Assembly (NCBI GenBank): GCA_900473915.1
Contig: UCNG01000020.1
Location: forward strand, 250,439 to 314,438
Reading direction: 5' to 3'
From: Hyphomicrobiales bacterium
GTDB lineage: Bacteria > Pseudomonadota > Alphaproteobacteria > Rhizobiales > Rhizobiaceae
Length of the DNA: 64,000 nucleotides
Shown here piece after piece: positions 16,543 through 25,253 of the stretch. The position numbers and the translations under genes were made by a program. The first letter of the stretch is position 1. Each line of letters starts with the position of its first letter. The notes below the pieces were generated by a model that saw nothing but the letters and a program-made list of their open reading frames with translations, did no database searches and was not told where the DNA came from.

Positions 16543-18180
16543 TTGGGGGCACTTAAGGTTGGTTCGCCATTTGGCTTGGAAAAAAGATATTTAGATGCGA
16601 TAGACTGGGAGTTAGCAATCCAACGCATTTCAAATGATATAAGGTCAGATTTTATATTTGCACCGCATATCCGTTATATATTGAGGCAAAAAAAGGACAA
16701 TTTGATAGATTTAGTTAAAGGTGAACTTTCGTCTGGAAAATATATTCCGAGTTTACCTGTAACTATAGAGGTTCCGAAATCTAGTTGTATCAAGATATCT
16801 TCTCAGCCGCCGAGGCCTGGGCCAAATTACTCGCGTCCAGGTAGCATATTGATGCCAAAAGATAGATTGGTTTATCAAATTATTTCGGACGAGGCCGCTG
16901 AAATAATTTCAAAAAAGACAGATAAAAATAGATCTTATAGCCACATACTAGATGCAGAAAATCCTGAAAAGATGTTTCGGCCAACGCGTGTTTGTTGGGA
17001 TGCGTTCCAGCAAGATATGAGGAAGAAGACATCTAAAGAAAGAGTTAAGTATGTTTTAAAAATTGATATAGCAAACTTTTTTGGTTCTATTAACCAACAT
17101 ACGCTAGTGAATGTCCTGGCGGATGCTGGATTAAAGAAGCCTTTTGTCGAGCGATTAGAGAATATTTTAACATCGTTTTCTGGTGACAGATCGTCTCGCG
17201 GTATTATACAGGGAGTTTTTCCCAGTGATCTACTAGGTAATTTTTACTTGGAGCCTTTGGATAGATTCCTAGCTGATAAGGGTGTCCCTTCTGCTAGATA
17301 CGTCGATGACGTTTATATATTTGTTAGAAGTGTTGGTGAAGCTGAAACTTTAGTTCGAGCATTGATCCCTGAGTTGCGAAGCTATGATCTTTCCCTAAAT
17401 GAAGCAAAGTCTGCCATCATTCCAAAGAAATTGTTGGTCGTGGAGGAACCAGATTTAGAGGACCTATTTCGTACAGCTATCGATGAGGTCTCGCAGCAGT
17501 TGGATAGAGAGAGCTTTGATGTCAGTTATGGTTTTCAAATGCGCTGGGAGGAGGACGATGAAGATGACGAGGAAAGCGAAACATCTGACGATGCAGAAGA
17601 TGAAGATGACTTTTTAAAGATTGAAGCGACTAAAAAGCTATTTGATGGAATAGATGATTATTCGGGGCACGAAGAGAGTATAGAGCGATTTTGTTTGCCG
17701 ATCTTTACAAAAGCGTCGTCAGATTATGCCATTGATCACGTTTTGAAGTCATTTGACGACAGGCCGTCAATGTCGCAATTATACTGTGCTTATTTATCTA
17801 GGTTTATGGAAGATGAAGATGTTTATACATTTTTATGTGAAGCCATTCAGGATTCCGATAGATATGACTGGCAAAGGATGTGGATTTTAGCTTCGCTCTT
17901 GCAAAGAGAAGCTGTCGAAGATTCCTTAGTACGCGATGTAAATAGCATATTTTCTGATGGAGGCTGTCATGAAACACTTAGAGCTGTTGCGGCTATATTT
18001 ATAGGTAGATTTGGAGATGCAGCAAGAAGAAAGTCATTGGTAAAGAGTTATGGAAATGTTAGCGTTTATATTCAGTCTGCTATATTCTACATTTCTCGGA
18101 AGTGGCCTGTTGTTGAAAAAAATAACGCTAAATCAATGTGGGGTAATGGTAACGAGTTAAATAAATTGATAAAAGATTGA
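16543..18180 (+). CDS. Stand-alone reverse transcriptase, Abi/UG-like (probable defence gene)
   Basis: 545 aa, uninterrupted. The start is a TTG at 16543 behind a strong GGGGGAG site. RT palm motifs are visible: motif A LKIDIANFFGSI (D175), the motif B region RGIIQGVFPSDLLGNFYL (219-236) and the catalytic YVDD box (253-256, D255/D256), so polymerase activity should be possible. Residues 335-356 form a highly acidic linker. Residues 378-520 look like helical (HEAT or alpha-repeat-like) sequence. There is no maturase X or HNH domain of group II introns. DNA is far more AT-rich than its neighbours (19 of 60 G+C at 16621-16680, against 34 of 60 at 16381-16440), pointing to horizontal acquisition. 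It lies 26 bases behind ccmG and may be transcribed with the ccm operon. The Abi/UG (DRT) assignment is inferred from architecture, and the exact subgroup is unknown. Confidence 0.8.
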   Translation: MGALKVGSPFGLEKRYLDAIDWELAIQRISNDIRSDFIFAPHIRYILRQKKDNLIDLVKGELSSGKYIPSLPVTIEVPKSSCIKISSQPPRPGPNYSRPGSILMPKDRLVYQIISDEAAEIISKKTDKNRSYSHILDAENPEKMFRPTRVCWDAFQQDMRKKTSKERVKYVLKIDIANFFGSINQHTLVNVLADAGLKKPFVERLENILTSFSGDRSSRGIIQGVFPSDLLGNFYLEPLDRFLADKGVPSARYVDDVYIFVRSVGEAETLVRALIPELRSYDLSLNEAKSAIIPKKLLVVEEPDLEDLFRTAIDEVSQQLDRESFDVSYGFQMRWEEDDEDDEESETSDDAEDEDDFLKIEATKKLFDGIDDYSGHEESIERFCLPIFTKASSDYAIDHVLKSFDDRPSMSQLYCAYLSRFMEDEDVYTFLCEAIQDSDRYDWQRMWILASLLQREAVEDSLVRDVNSIFSDGGCHETLRAVAAIFIGRFGDAARRKSLVKSYGNVSVYIQSAIFYISRKWPVVEKNNAKSMWGNGNELNKLIKD

Positions 18181-18190
18181 TAATTATACC

Positions 18191-18221
18191 ACCCGCTCAT
18201 GATATAATACTATGAGCGGGT
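18191..18221. terminator. Perfect 10-bp inverted repeat between RT gene and ilvD
   Basis: ACCCGCTCAT (18191-18200) and ATGAGCGGGT (18212-18221) enclose an 11-base AT-rich loop. It sits 10 bases after the RT stop and 24 bases before the 3' end of convergent ilvD. It could terminate both, but neither side has a clear T-run. It could also be a structured RNA element belonging to the RT module. Confidence 0.5.
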
Positions 18222-18244
18222 AGGTCATATGAAATCTGCGAGCC

Positions 18245-20086
18245 TTAATCCGGCAGTTTCCTTACCGCGCCCTTGGCGGCACTGGTCGCCATGGCGGCGT
18301 AAGCCTTCAAGGCGGTGGAAACCTTGCGCTTGCGTTCCTCGGCTGGCTTCCAGCCCTTGGCGTCCTGCTCGGCGCGGCGTTCTGCCAGCGTTGCATCGTC
18401 CACTGCCAGATGGATCTTGCGGTTCGGAATGTCGATATCGATGATATCGCCTTCGCGTACCAGGCCGATCGTGCCGCCTTCGGCTGCTTCCGGCGAGACG
18501 TGGCCGATCGAAAGGCCCGATGAGCCGCCCGAGAAACGCCCGTCAGTGACAAGCGCGCAAGCCTTGCCCAGCCCCTTCGATTTTAGATAGCTGGTCGGGT
18601 AGAGCATTTCCTGCATGCCGGGGCCGCCGCGCGGTCCTTCATAACGGATCAGCACGATGTCGCCCGGCTTGATCTTGCCGTTCAAAATGCCGAGCACGGC
18701 CGAATCCTGGCTTTCGAAGATGCGGGCAGGGCCGGAGAATTTCAGGATGGAATCGTCAACGCCCGCCGTCTTCACGATGCAGCCGTCTTCGGCGAGGTTG
18801 CCGTAAAGCACGGCCAGACCGCCGTCCTGACTGAAGGCATGTTCCTTGGAGCGGATGACGCCCTTCTCGCGGTCGGTATCGACATGATCGAAACGGCGTT
18901 CCTGAGAAAAGGCAACCTGTGTCGGGATGCCGCCGGGAGCAGCCGAATAGAATTTGTGCACCATTTCGCTGTTGGTGCGCGTCACGTCCCAATGGTCGAG
19001 CGCCTTGCCCAGCGTTTCGCTGTGCACGGTCGGAACATCGGTGGTCAGCAGGCCCGCGTGATCGAGCTGGCCGAGAATGCCCATGATGCCGCCCGCATGG
19101 TGCACGTCTTCCATATGCACATTGGCGACGGCAGGCGCGACCTTGCACAGCACCGGCACGCGGCGCGACAGGCGGTCGATATCGGCCATGGTGAAATCGA
19201 TTTCCGCTTCCTGCGCGGCGGCGAGAAGATGCAGGACCGTATTGGTCGAACCGCCCATGGCGATGTCGAGCGTCATGGCGTTTTCAAAGGCCGGGAAGCT
19301 TGCAATCGAGCGCGGCAGCACGCTCTCGTCATTCTGTTCGTAATAACGCCGCGCGAGATCAACAACCAGATGACCGGCTTCCACGAAGAGACGCTTGCGG
19401 TCGGCATGGGTGGCGAGCGTGGAACCGTTGCCCGGCAGCGACAGGCCGAGCGCTTCGGTGAGGCAGTTCATCGAATTGGCGGTGAACATGCCCGAGCACG
19501 AACCGCAGGTCGGGCAGGCGGAGCGTTCGATGGCCTTGACCTGATCGTCGGAGTAGTGATCGTCGGCGGCGGCAACCATCGCATCTACGAGGTCGAGCTT
19601 CTTGACCTGATCGTCCCAGACGACCTTGCCTGCTTCCATCGGCCCGCCGGAAACGAACACGACCGGGATATTGAGGCGGAGCGCCGCCATCAGCATGCCG
19701 GGGGTGATCTTGTCGCAGTTGGAAATGCAGACCATCGCATCGGCGCAATGCGCATTGACCATATATTCGACCGAGTCGGCGATGAGCTCGCGCGACGGCA
19801 GCGAATAGAGCATGCCGTCATGGCCCATGGCGATGCCGTCATCGACCGCGATGGTGTTGAATTCCTTTGCCACGCCGCCAGCGCTTTCGATTTCGCGCGC
19901 AACGAGCTGGCCGAGATCCTTCAGGTGCACGTGGCCGGGCACGAACTGGGTGAACGAGTTCACCACGGCAATGATCGGCTTGCCGAAATCCTCATCCTTC
20001 ATGCCGGTGGCGCGCCATAGGCCGCGCGCGCCGGCCATGTTGCGACCGTGGGTGGTTGTACGCGAACGATAAGGAGGCATTTTCAA
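18245..20086 (-). CDS. ilvD: Dihydroxy-acid dehydratase
   Basis: A 613-aa enzyme of valine, leucine and isoleucine synthesis that converts 2,3-dihydroxy-3-methylbutanoate (or the methylpentanoate) to the 2-oxo acid. Fe-S cluster cysteines are in [12 protein letters not shown] and [11 protein letters not shown]. The start [25 protein letters not shown] and the C-terminal [21 protein letters not shown] are typical of the family. Length is that of the E. coli enzyme. It is monocistronic here and converges with the RT gene. No other ilv genes are nearby. Confidence 0.97.
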   Translation of the reverse strand: MKMPPYRSRTTTHGRNMAGARGLWRATGMKDEDFGKPIIAVVNSFTQFVPGHVHLKDLGQLVAREIESAGGVAKEFNTIAVDDGIAMGHDGMLYSLPSRELIADSVEYMVNAHCADAMVCISNCDKITPGMLMAALRLNIPVVFVSGGPMEAGKVVWDDQVKKLDLVDAMVAAADDHYSDDQVKAIERSACPTCGSCSGMFTANSMNCLTEALGLSLPGNGSTLATHADRKRLFVEAGHLVVDLARRYYEQNDESVLPRSIASFPAFENAMTLDIAMGGSTNTVLHLLAAAQEAEIDFTMADIDRLSRRVPVLCKVAPAVANVHMEDVHHAGGIMGILGQLDHAGLLTTDVPTVHSETLGKALDHWDVTRTNSEMVHKFYSAAPGGIPTQVAFSQERRFDHVDTDREKGVIRSKEHAFSQDGGLAVLYGNLAEDGCIVKTAGVDDSILKFSGPARIFESQDSAVLGILNGKIKPGDIVLIRYEGPRGGPGMQEMLYPTSYLKSKGLGKACALVTDGRFSGGSSGLSIGHVSPEAAEGGTIGLVREGDIIDIDIPNRKIHLAVDDATLAERRAEQDAKGWKPAEERKRKVSTALKAYAAMATSAAKGAVRKLPD

Positions 20087-20324
20087 ACCTTTTAGGAACT
20101 ATTCTAATTCTAACCGCTATGACAGAACCGCCCCCGCTGAGCAAAGCGCAAATTGCCCCATATTGTCCCATTTTAGGAGGGAGGCAGGACCATTCGCAGG
20201 CTTGCGGACAACGGAAAGGGTTCCGGCGTGCGACAGCTTTCGCAGGCACAGACAAGGCAATCTAGCACGTTGCAGTCATAATGCAAAAGATTTTGCGTTG
20301 AAAACGTAACGAAATTGCTTGGTG

Positions 20325-20765
20325 TTACAATGGGGTGCTGGCCATGGCGGCGTCGAGCAGGGCGTTTGCGGTTTTCATCCGCTGTTCGGCGGCGGGGCGA
20401 AACTCTTCCGGCAAGCGGTCTGGATGGTTGCTGGCGGCAAAGCTGCGGCGACGCTGCTGAAGTTCGGCGCGTTTCAGGCCGGGGCGCAGGTCGAGCTCCC
20501 GGCGGATCGCTTCCGGCGACTGTTTTTTCATGCGCGCTTCCATCGCCTGTCGTTCCCGGACCGGCGCGGCCTCGGGCAGGGGTTCAATATCGAACAGGCT
20601 TTGCAGATCGTCCGGCTGGCGCGATGTTGCGGGCGCATCGCCAAACCCTGCGGAAAAGACGGCGGAAGCAAATCCGAATTGCGGGCCGCGGCTGTCGCTC
20701 GCCGGGCCTTGATCAGCCTCGACTTCCTTCAGCACTGTCGCGAAATCGGGAAATGTCGGCCGCAT
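20325..20765 (-). CDS. J-domain-like hypothetical protein
   Basis: 146 aa. The first 70 residues are low-complexity and unrecognised. Residues about 83-141 resemble a shortened J domain: a helix with basic residues (KRAELQQRRRSFAASN), the HPD tripeptide at 114-116, then a helix ending in the QRMKTANALLDAA pattern that matches the J-domain IxxAYxxL region. HPD is the DnaK-stimulating motif, so it may be a co-chaperone. Its stop lies in the 238-base ilvD upstream region, and it lies in line with the receiver gene upstream (9-base gap). Confidence 0.65.
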   Translation of the reverse strand: MRPTFPDFATVLKEVEADQGPASDSRGPQFGFASAVFSAGFGDAPATSRQPDDLQSLFDIEPLPEAAPVRERQAMEARMKKQSPEAIRRELDLRPGLKRAELQQRRRSFAASNHPDRLPEEFRPAAEQRMKTANALLDAAMASTPL

Positions 20766-20774
20766 CCTGCCTCA

Positions 20775-21152
20775 TCATGCCATGTGCGAAGCCAGGGCGG
20801 AGGCCAGCGCCCGCGTCAGCACGGAGGGCGGGATCGGCTTCTGGAAAACCGGCACTTCCGGGTAGCGGTCCGCCAGACGGGCGGGCAATCCGCCGCCGGT
20901 GTGGATGACCACGAAGACATCGCGGCTTTTCAGCCGGTCCAGCACCGCTTCCACATCGCCATCGGCAAGGTTCACATCAAGAATGGCCGCGTCGACTTCG
21001 TTGCGGTTGATGATGTCTATCGCCTGCCGGACGGTACCGACGGGACCAAGAACGGTTCCGTTGGCATCCTCGACAGTCGCGGCGACGTCAAGGGCGACGA
21101 AAACCTCGTCTTCCACCACCAGTACCCGCCGCTGTCCAAGATCGTTCATCAC
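20775..21152 (-). CDS. Single-domain response regulator receiver protein
   Basis: 125 aa, a receiver domain only. The acidic pair is E14-D15 (VVEDE), the phospho-acceptor is D59 (AAILDVNLADG), the conserved threonine is in VVIHTGG (T85), and the lysine is K105 (VFQKPI). No output domain follows. Such CheY-like proteins act as phosphate shuttles or by protein contact. No histidine kinase is encoded nearby. It stands immediately upstream of the J-domain-like gene on the same strand and is probably cotranscribed with it. Confidence 0.87.
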   Translation of the reverse strand: MMNDLGQRRVLVVEDEVFVALDVAATVEDANGTVLGPVGTVRQAIDIINRNEVDAAILDVNLADGDVEAVLDRLKSRDVFVVIHTGGGLPARLADRYPEVPVFQKPIPPSVLTRALASALASHMA

Positions 21153-21293
21153 TGGTCTCGCTGCCTCCTTTTTGAGGTAAGCCCTTCACGCAGGAAATGC
21201 GCGAGCGCAAGCAGAGGTTCCTTTCGCCGACATGATAATGCGCGAATGGTGAATCAAATCTTTACCCGGCCTGCCGCCGGTTCGGGCGCGGTG

Positions 21294-21530
21294 TCAGAAC
21301 GCGGTGAAGGTCAGCGTCGTCAGCGAGCGAACGATGTTGGGAATGTCGAGGACGTTCTTGGCAATGAACTTGCCGATATCCTGATCCTCGGCAATGTAGA
21401 TCTTGGCCAGAAGGTCGAATTCGCCGCTGGTGGAATAAAGCTCGGAAACGATTTCGCGCTGAAAGAGTGTATCGGCAACTTCATAGGTCTTGCCGGGCGC
21501 ACACTGCAATTGCAGGAAAACGGGCTTCAT
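21294..21530 (-). CDS. Stand-alone Lrp/AsnC ligand-binding (RAM) domain protein
   Basis: A 78-aa protein corresponding to the effector-binding alpha/beta sandwich of Lrp/AsnC regulators, without the helix-turn-helix. PVFLQLQCAPGKTYEVADTL begins the fold, and YSTSGEFDLLAKIYI carries the GxxD(L/Y) signature. Such proteins may bind amino acids or form hetero-oligomers with full Lrp regulators. It is monocistronic with a separate promoter. Confidence 0.85.
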   Translation of the reverse strand: MKPVFLQLQCAPGKTYEVADTLFQREIVSELYSTSGEFDLLAKIYIAEDQDIGKFIAKNVLDIPNIVRSLTTLTFTAF

Positions 21531-21802
21531 GTCTCTTCCTTTCGCGACGGGACCGCGTGATGCGCATGATAGCGCATATTACGGCAGCGTTTGCAGGTTA
21601 CAAACACGGACCGCCCGACGAAATCAAGAGCGAAAGCACGACGGAACGCGCGATATTCGGTCCAGCATCCTCGCCCTGAGGGCGCGCCGCCCGTCCTCAT
21701 ATGGCTGTTTCATAGAAATGTTTTAATTTACGTAATTGTAATTTTCTTGAGAGGGCGCGATAAGGCTTCTTCCCAAAGTTGTGGCTCGCGCGCATTATTT
21801 AT

Positions 21803-22951
21803 ATGAAATTTGTTCTTCCTGCCGTTCTGCTGCTCTTCTCGCTCGCTTTTTTCACAGCGTGGCTTTCCGATCGCGGGCGCCGGTTTCTCGTGCCGTATGG
21901 CGCATGTTTCCTGCTGATTGGCATTGCCATGCTGGTCCAGCTTGGCAATGTTCCTGCGGATGAGAATCTGAACACGGTGCTTTCCGCCGCATTCTATGTG
22001 GGCGGCGCGCTGGCTGGCGGCTATGGCATCCTGCAGCGAAGCGGCTTGCGCCTTCAGCCCGCCTTCTATGCATTGAGTTTCGCGCTCATCGTCGGCGGCG
22101 TCTGGTATTATTGCTACGTCAAGCCAGATCTTCTGTCGCGGGTCTATGTGCTCAACCTGGGGATGGCGACCTTGATTCTCTCGTTCGCATGGCGAGCGCG
22201 GCGGCTGTTCAGGGGGCCGCTGGTGGACAAGTTGCTGGGGGCGATGCTGGTTCTGGTGGCGCTGCATTTCCTGCCGCGCACGTTTTTGACCGCAGGTTCC
22301 CTGCTTGGCAATGTCAATGATGACGATTTTACCCGGACCGTCTTCTGGCAATGGACGGTGTTTTCCACGGCCGTCGCGGCGGTTCTGACCGGCTTCGCCC
22401 TGCTGGGGGCAGCCGGCTATGACCGTATCACCGAGCTTTCGCGTGAACGCGACAGCGATCCGCTCACAGGGCTTCTCAACCGGCGTGGTCTGGAAATGCG
22501 CTATAACGCGCTTTCTCACACAAAAAACGGCCAGTCGGGCTGGGTCGCCGTATGCGATATCGACTACTTCAAGGCGCTGAATGATGCCTATGGCCACGCG
22601 GCAGGCGACGCTGTGCTGCAAGAATTTGCAGGAATCCTGCGCAAGCTCCTTGGCGAGCGGTCATTGATTGCCCGAACAGGCGGTGAGGAATTCGTGATCT
22701 GCGTCCATGAGATGCAGGCCGATAATGTCTTCCAGCTTCTGGAAGGAATACGCCGCAATATAGAAGGACATCCTTTCCAGTGCCTGCCGAAGGAAATCAA
22801 CGTCACATGCAGCATCGGCTGTGTCCGCCTGTCCGAGCAGGGCGATTTCTGGCAGACGGTCGACAAGGCTGACAAGATTCTCTACGCCGCCAAGAAAGGC
22901 GGGCGCAACCGAACCTATGTGGAAGGGCTGGTCCGCAGCGGGACGGGGTAG
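21803..22951 (+). CDS. Membrane diguanylate cyclase (GGDEF domain)
   Basis: 382 aa from ATG 21803 (the frame is open 24 bases further upstream only through a TTG). Six or so TM helices occupy about residues 1-200. The GGDEF domain follows from DPLTGLLNRRGLE, with the active-site motif GGEEF at 293-297. The allosteric I-site (RxxD, normally just ahead) is absent: the equivalent positions read GERS, so product inhibition is not expected through that site. It makes c-di-GMP from GTP at the inner membrane. It has no partner gene in the neighbourhood. Confidence 0.9.
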   Translation: MKFVLPAVLLLFSLAFFTAWLSDRGRRFLVPYGACFLLIGIAMLVQLGNVPADENLNTVLSAAFYVGGALAGGYGILQRSGLRLQPAFYALSFALIVGGVWYYCYVKPDLLSRVYVLNLGMATLILSFAWRARRLFRGPLVDKLLGAMLVLVALHFLPRTFLTAGSLLGNVNDDDFTRTVFWQWTVFSTAVAAVLTGFALLGAAGYDRITELSRERDSDPLTGLLNRRGLEMRYNALSHTKNGQSGWVAVCDIDYFKALNDAYGHAAGDAVLQEFAGILRKLLGERSLIARTGGEEFVICVHEMQADNVFQLLEGIRRNIEGHPFQCLPKEINVTCSIGCVRLSEQGDFWQTVDKADKILYAAKKGGRNRTYVEGLVRSGTG

Positions 22952-23063
22952 TAGCCTCCTGTTGGCCAGCGATAACTTTCCGGTGATAATCCAGACATCG
23001 CTGTAAAAGATGCGTATTATTGCCATCGAAAATATGAGCGGTTGAGGAGTTCCCGAAAATCCG

Positions 23064-23477
23064 ATGAAATGCATGTCTGTTGTGTTGCCTGCGTCCGCCC
23101 TTGCCGGTTTCCTTTCCTTCGGCATGGCGGTTGTCCCGTCCTTCGCCATGAATGCCTCCGAAAAGGCCCAGCTTGAAAAGCTCGACCCGGCGACCCGCCT
23201 GGAGCAGCGTTGCGACGTGGAAGCCATGGAGCGCATCACGCGGGAACAGGGCAAGTTTTCCGTCGACAAGGTTTTGGCCTACGCCTTTTCCGATCCGGTG
23301 ACCAAGAAGAATTCCATCAAGGCCGATGGCGCGGCATTCCGCAGTCATGAACACTGGTACAGGCTGTCCTTTGTCTGCAAGGCCGACAAGGATCACATCA
23401 ATATCGTTTCCTTCCGCTACGACATTGGCGATGAAGTGCCCCAGGACGAGTGGGACAAGCATTATCTCGTCCCCTGA
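23064..23477 (+). CDS. DUF930 secreted protein
   Basis: A 137-aa protein with a signal peptide (about residues 1-28, ending SFA). The mature part has the DUF930 pattern: LDPATRLEQRCDVEAMERI, then a paired cysteine later (LSFVCKAD), suggesting one disulfide. It is restricted mostly to Rhizobiales. No function is known. A GAGGAG element lies upstream. It converges on the MliC-like gene with 12 bases between the stops. Confidence 0.78.
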   Translation: MKCMSVVLPASALAGFLSFGMAVVPSFAMNASEKAQLEKLDPATRLEQRCDVEAMERITREQGKFSVDKVLAYAFSDPVTKKNSIKADGAAFRSHEHWYRLSFVCKADKDHINIVSFRYDIGDEVPQDEWDKHYLVP

Positions 23478-23489
23478 TCCGTTTCCGGG

Positions 23490-23873
23490 CTATTCCTCCG
23501 AATCGTCTGCGCGGCAGGCGGAAAGCAGCGTCACTTCCTTGGCCGTGTGATCGGCTTCGAGGTGACTCAGTACCGCCTGACCGTCATTGTCGCTCCAGCG
23601 ATAGCTGTCCTGTTCGTCCACGGCGACATATTTCTTGAGATTGTCGTGCCATTGCAGCGCGATCATCTTGCCTTCGGCATCGATGACCGCAAAACCGGGC
23701 CCGCTGCCGTTGCGGATATAGGTGGCAGGCACGACGATCCCGCGTTCGCAGATATAATCGACCCGTTCGATCGGGTTTACCTCCTGAGCCTGCGCGTAGA
23801 CAGAGGATGCCAGCACCAATGCCGGACCCGCAGTCACGAAAAGCGTGCCTATATAGCGTTTGCCAAATGCCAT
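23490..23873 (-). CDS. MliC-type lysozyme-inhibitor-like periplasmic protein
   Basis: 127 aa. The ATG at 23873 has AAAGGA 8 bases upstream; the frame reaches 23897, but that start lacks a site. The signal peptide covers about residues 1-28 (ending VYAQA). The MliC fold signature appears as VDYICERG, then VPATYIRNG, ALQWHDNLKKYVAV and SYRWSDNDGQAVL. C-type lysozyme inhibitors of this family protect the cell wall against host lysozyme. There is no lipobox, so it is a soluble periplasmic form (PliC-like) rather than lipid-anchored. Confidence 0.75.
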   Translation of the reverse strand: MAFGKRYIGTLFVTAGPALVLASSVYAQAQEVNPIERVDYICERGIVVPATYIRNGSGPGFAVIDAEGKMIALQWHDNLKKYVAVDEQDSYRWSDNDGQAVLSHLEADHTAKEVTLLSACRADDSEE

Positions 23874-24262
23874 GATGAAAATCCTTTGGTCAGCCAATCA
23901 TCGGGGAAGAATAGCTCTTCGACGGCGTGGTTCAAGAGCGATCGGGCAGCGCCCGAAGCGCTTGCAAACGAAAGCGAAAAAATATTCGCCGTCCCATGAA
24001 GTTTTCGTGCAACCGAAACAGGTTTCGCCCGTTGTTAGCCTGCTGGTCGTCAGACCGGCGGAGGCCCGGACCAATACTTGCCCCCCGCAACCCCAGTTCG
24101 GGCCTCACCCATTTGGGGCATCGCGCATGCTGAACAGCGGCTTCTCACAACAAACAGATCGTATTTCCGAAATTATTGGGGTTGTTTTCAAGTAACTTTT
24201 TCACGTATATCACAAACCTGCCGATTGATGAAATATTATTATATCGAACGCGGTGATTTTCC
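23874..24262. other. Intergenic region with GC-rich inverted repeat
   Basis: 389 bases between divergent genes. GAGGCCCG (24061-24068) pairs with CGGGCCTC (24099-24106) around a C-rich loop. The last 100 bases before the DUF218 gene are AT-rich and probably promoter DNA. I see no gene here. Confidence 0.55.
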
Positions 24263-25081
24263 ATGGCGATCAATATCATGCTTTTCTTTTCCGCTGTCGG
24301 TTTAATCCTTTTATGTTTCAAATGGCGCAAGACGGGTACTGTACTGATTGGCCTTGCAATCATTCTTTATGGCGCGATTGCTTCAGGATTGGTCCCGGAT
24401 TACCTGATGAACCGCCTGCAATCGCGCTATTCGTCGCAATTGCAGACGCCGCTTGAAGACAATACCGCCTTCATCATCTTCGGCATGGGAACGCAGGTCG
24501 TTGACGAGCGCGGCCAGAAAGCGGTCAAGCCGCTGGCCTTCTCCTATGCTCCGCTTCTGGCGGCAGCCGCCATGAACCGCCAGTGCGTCGACAAGGGGAT
24601 CAGCTGCAAGTTCATCGCCAGCGGCGCGGATGTGAGCGGAACCGGCGTTTCCGAGGCCGCGGCCATCGCCGTGCAGCTTGAAAAGGTGGGGATCGATCCG
24701 GCTTCCATCCTGCTTGACGAAAAGAGCCGCAACAGCTGGCAGAATTCCAAAAACACGGCTGCGATCCTGCGCGAGATCAGACCGGCCAGGGTCGTACTGT
24801 TGCAGGCCGCGCCCATGTTGACCCGTGATCTTCTTTATTTGGCCCATTTCGGCGTGAAGCCCGAGCCGGTCGCCGCCGGTTTTCTGACGGGCTCCCATAC
24901 CAACATGTCTTCAACCGCCCTGTATTTCCTTGTGACGGATGTGGCGCTTCACGAGCAAATCGGTCTCTGGCGCTACACGTTCTACAATTTCATGGGCTGG
25001 AACGAGCCGAGGCAGTCTGAGCTTGAACTGGCCACGAGCGGCACGCCGGCGCTTTCCGTCAAACCCGCGTCGGCCCAATGA
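24263..25081 (+). CDS. DUF218 (YdcF/ElyC-like) membrane protein
   Basis: 272 aa. Two hydrophobic N-terminal segments (about 3-18 and 24-42) precede the DUF218 domain, which begins DNTAFIIFGMG near residue 68. The conserved acidic and serine elements include ASGADVSGTGVSEAAAIA and LDEKSRNSWQNSKNTAAIL. Relatives affect peptidoglycan or lipid-carrier homeostasis. It stands alone, and a weak ribosome site precedes the ATG. Confidence 0.82.
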   Translation: MAINIMLFFSAVGLILLCFKWRKTGTVLIGLAIILYGAIASGLVPDYLMNRLQSRYSSQLQTPLEDNTAFIIFGMGTQVVDERGQKAVKPLAFSYAPLLAAAAMNRQCVDKGISCKFIASGADVSGTGVSEAAAIAVQLEKVGIDPASILLDEKSRNSWQNSKNTAAILREIRPARVVLLQAAPMLTRDLLYLAHFGVKPEPVAAGFLTGSHTNMSSTALYFLVTDVALHEQIGLWRYTFYNFMGWNEPRQSELELATSGTPALSVKPASAQ

Positions 25082-25253
25082 GTGAATGATGCTATCGCCG
25101 GTATGTTTCGAGCTGCCGGTGAAAAAATTATCCTCGAAATCTCCTTAAAACTGCGCGGATTTTTCGAAGTCGTTTCAAATAACGACCGGCTTGTGGCATC
25201 CTGTCGTCAAAGAGCTCTGATACTGTCTTGACCAATGAAACATGGAGGCGGTC

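Noticed and set aside
16543-18180. RT as a group II intron or retron
   Set aside because: No maturase/HNH segments, no intron RNA domains V/VI around it, and too little flanking space for a retron msr-msd upstream.
21779-21802. Upstream TTG start of the diguanylate cyclase
   Set aside because: The ATG at 21803 begins a normal N-terminal membrane segment. The extension adds eight residues with no ribosome site.
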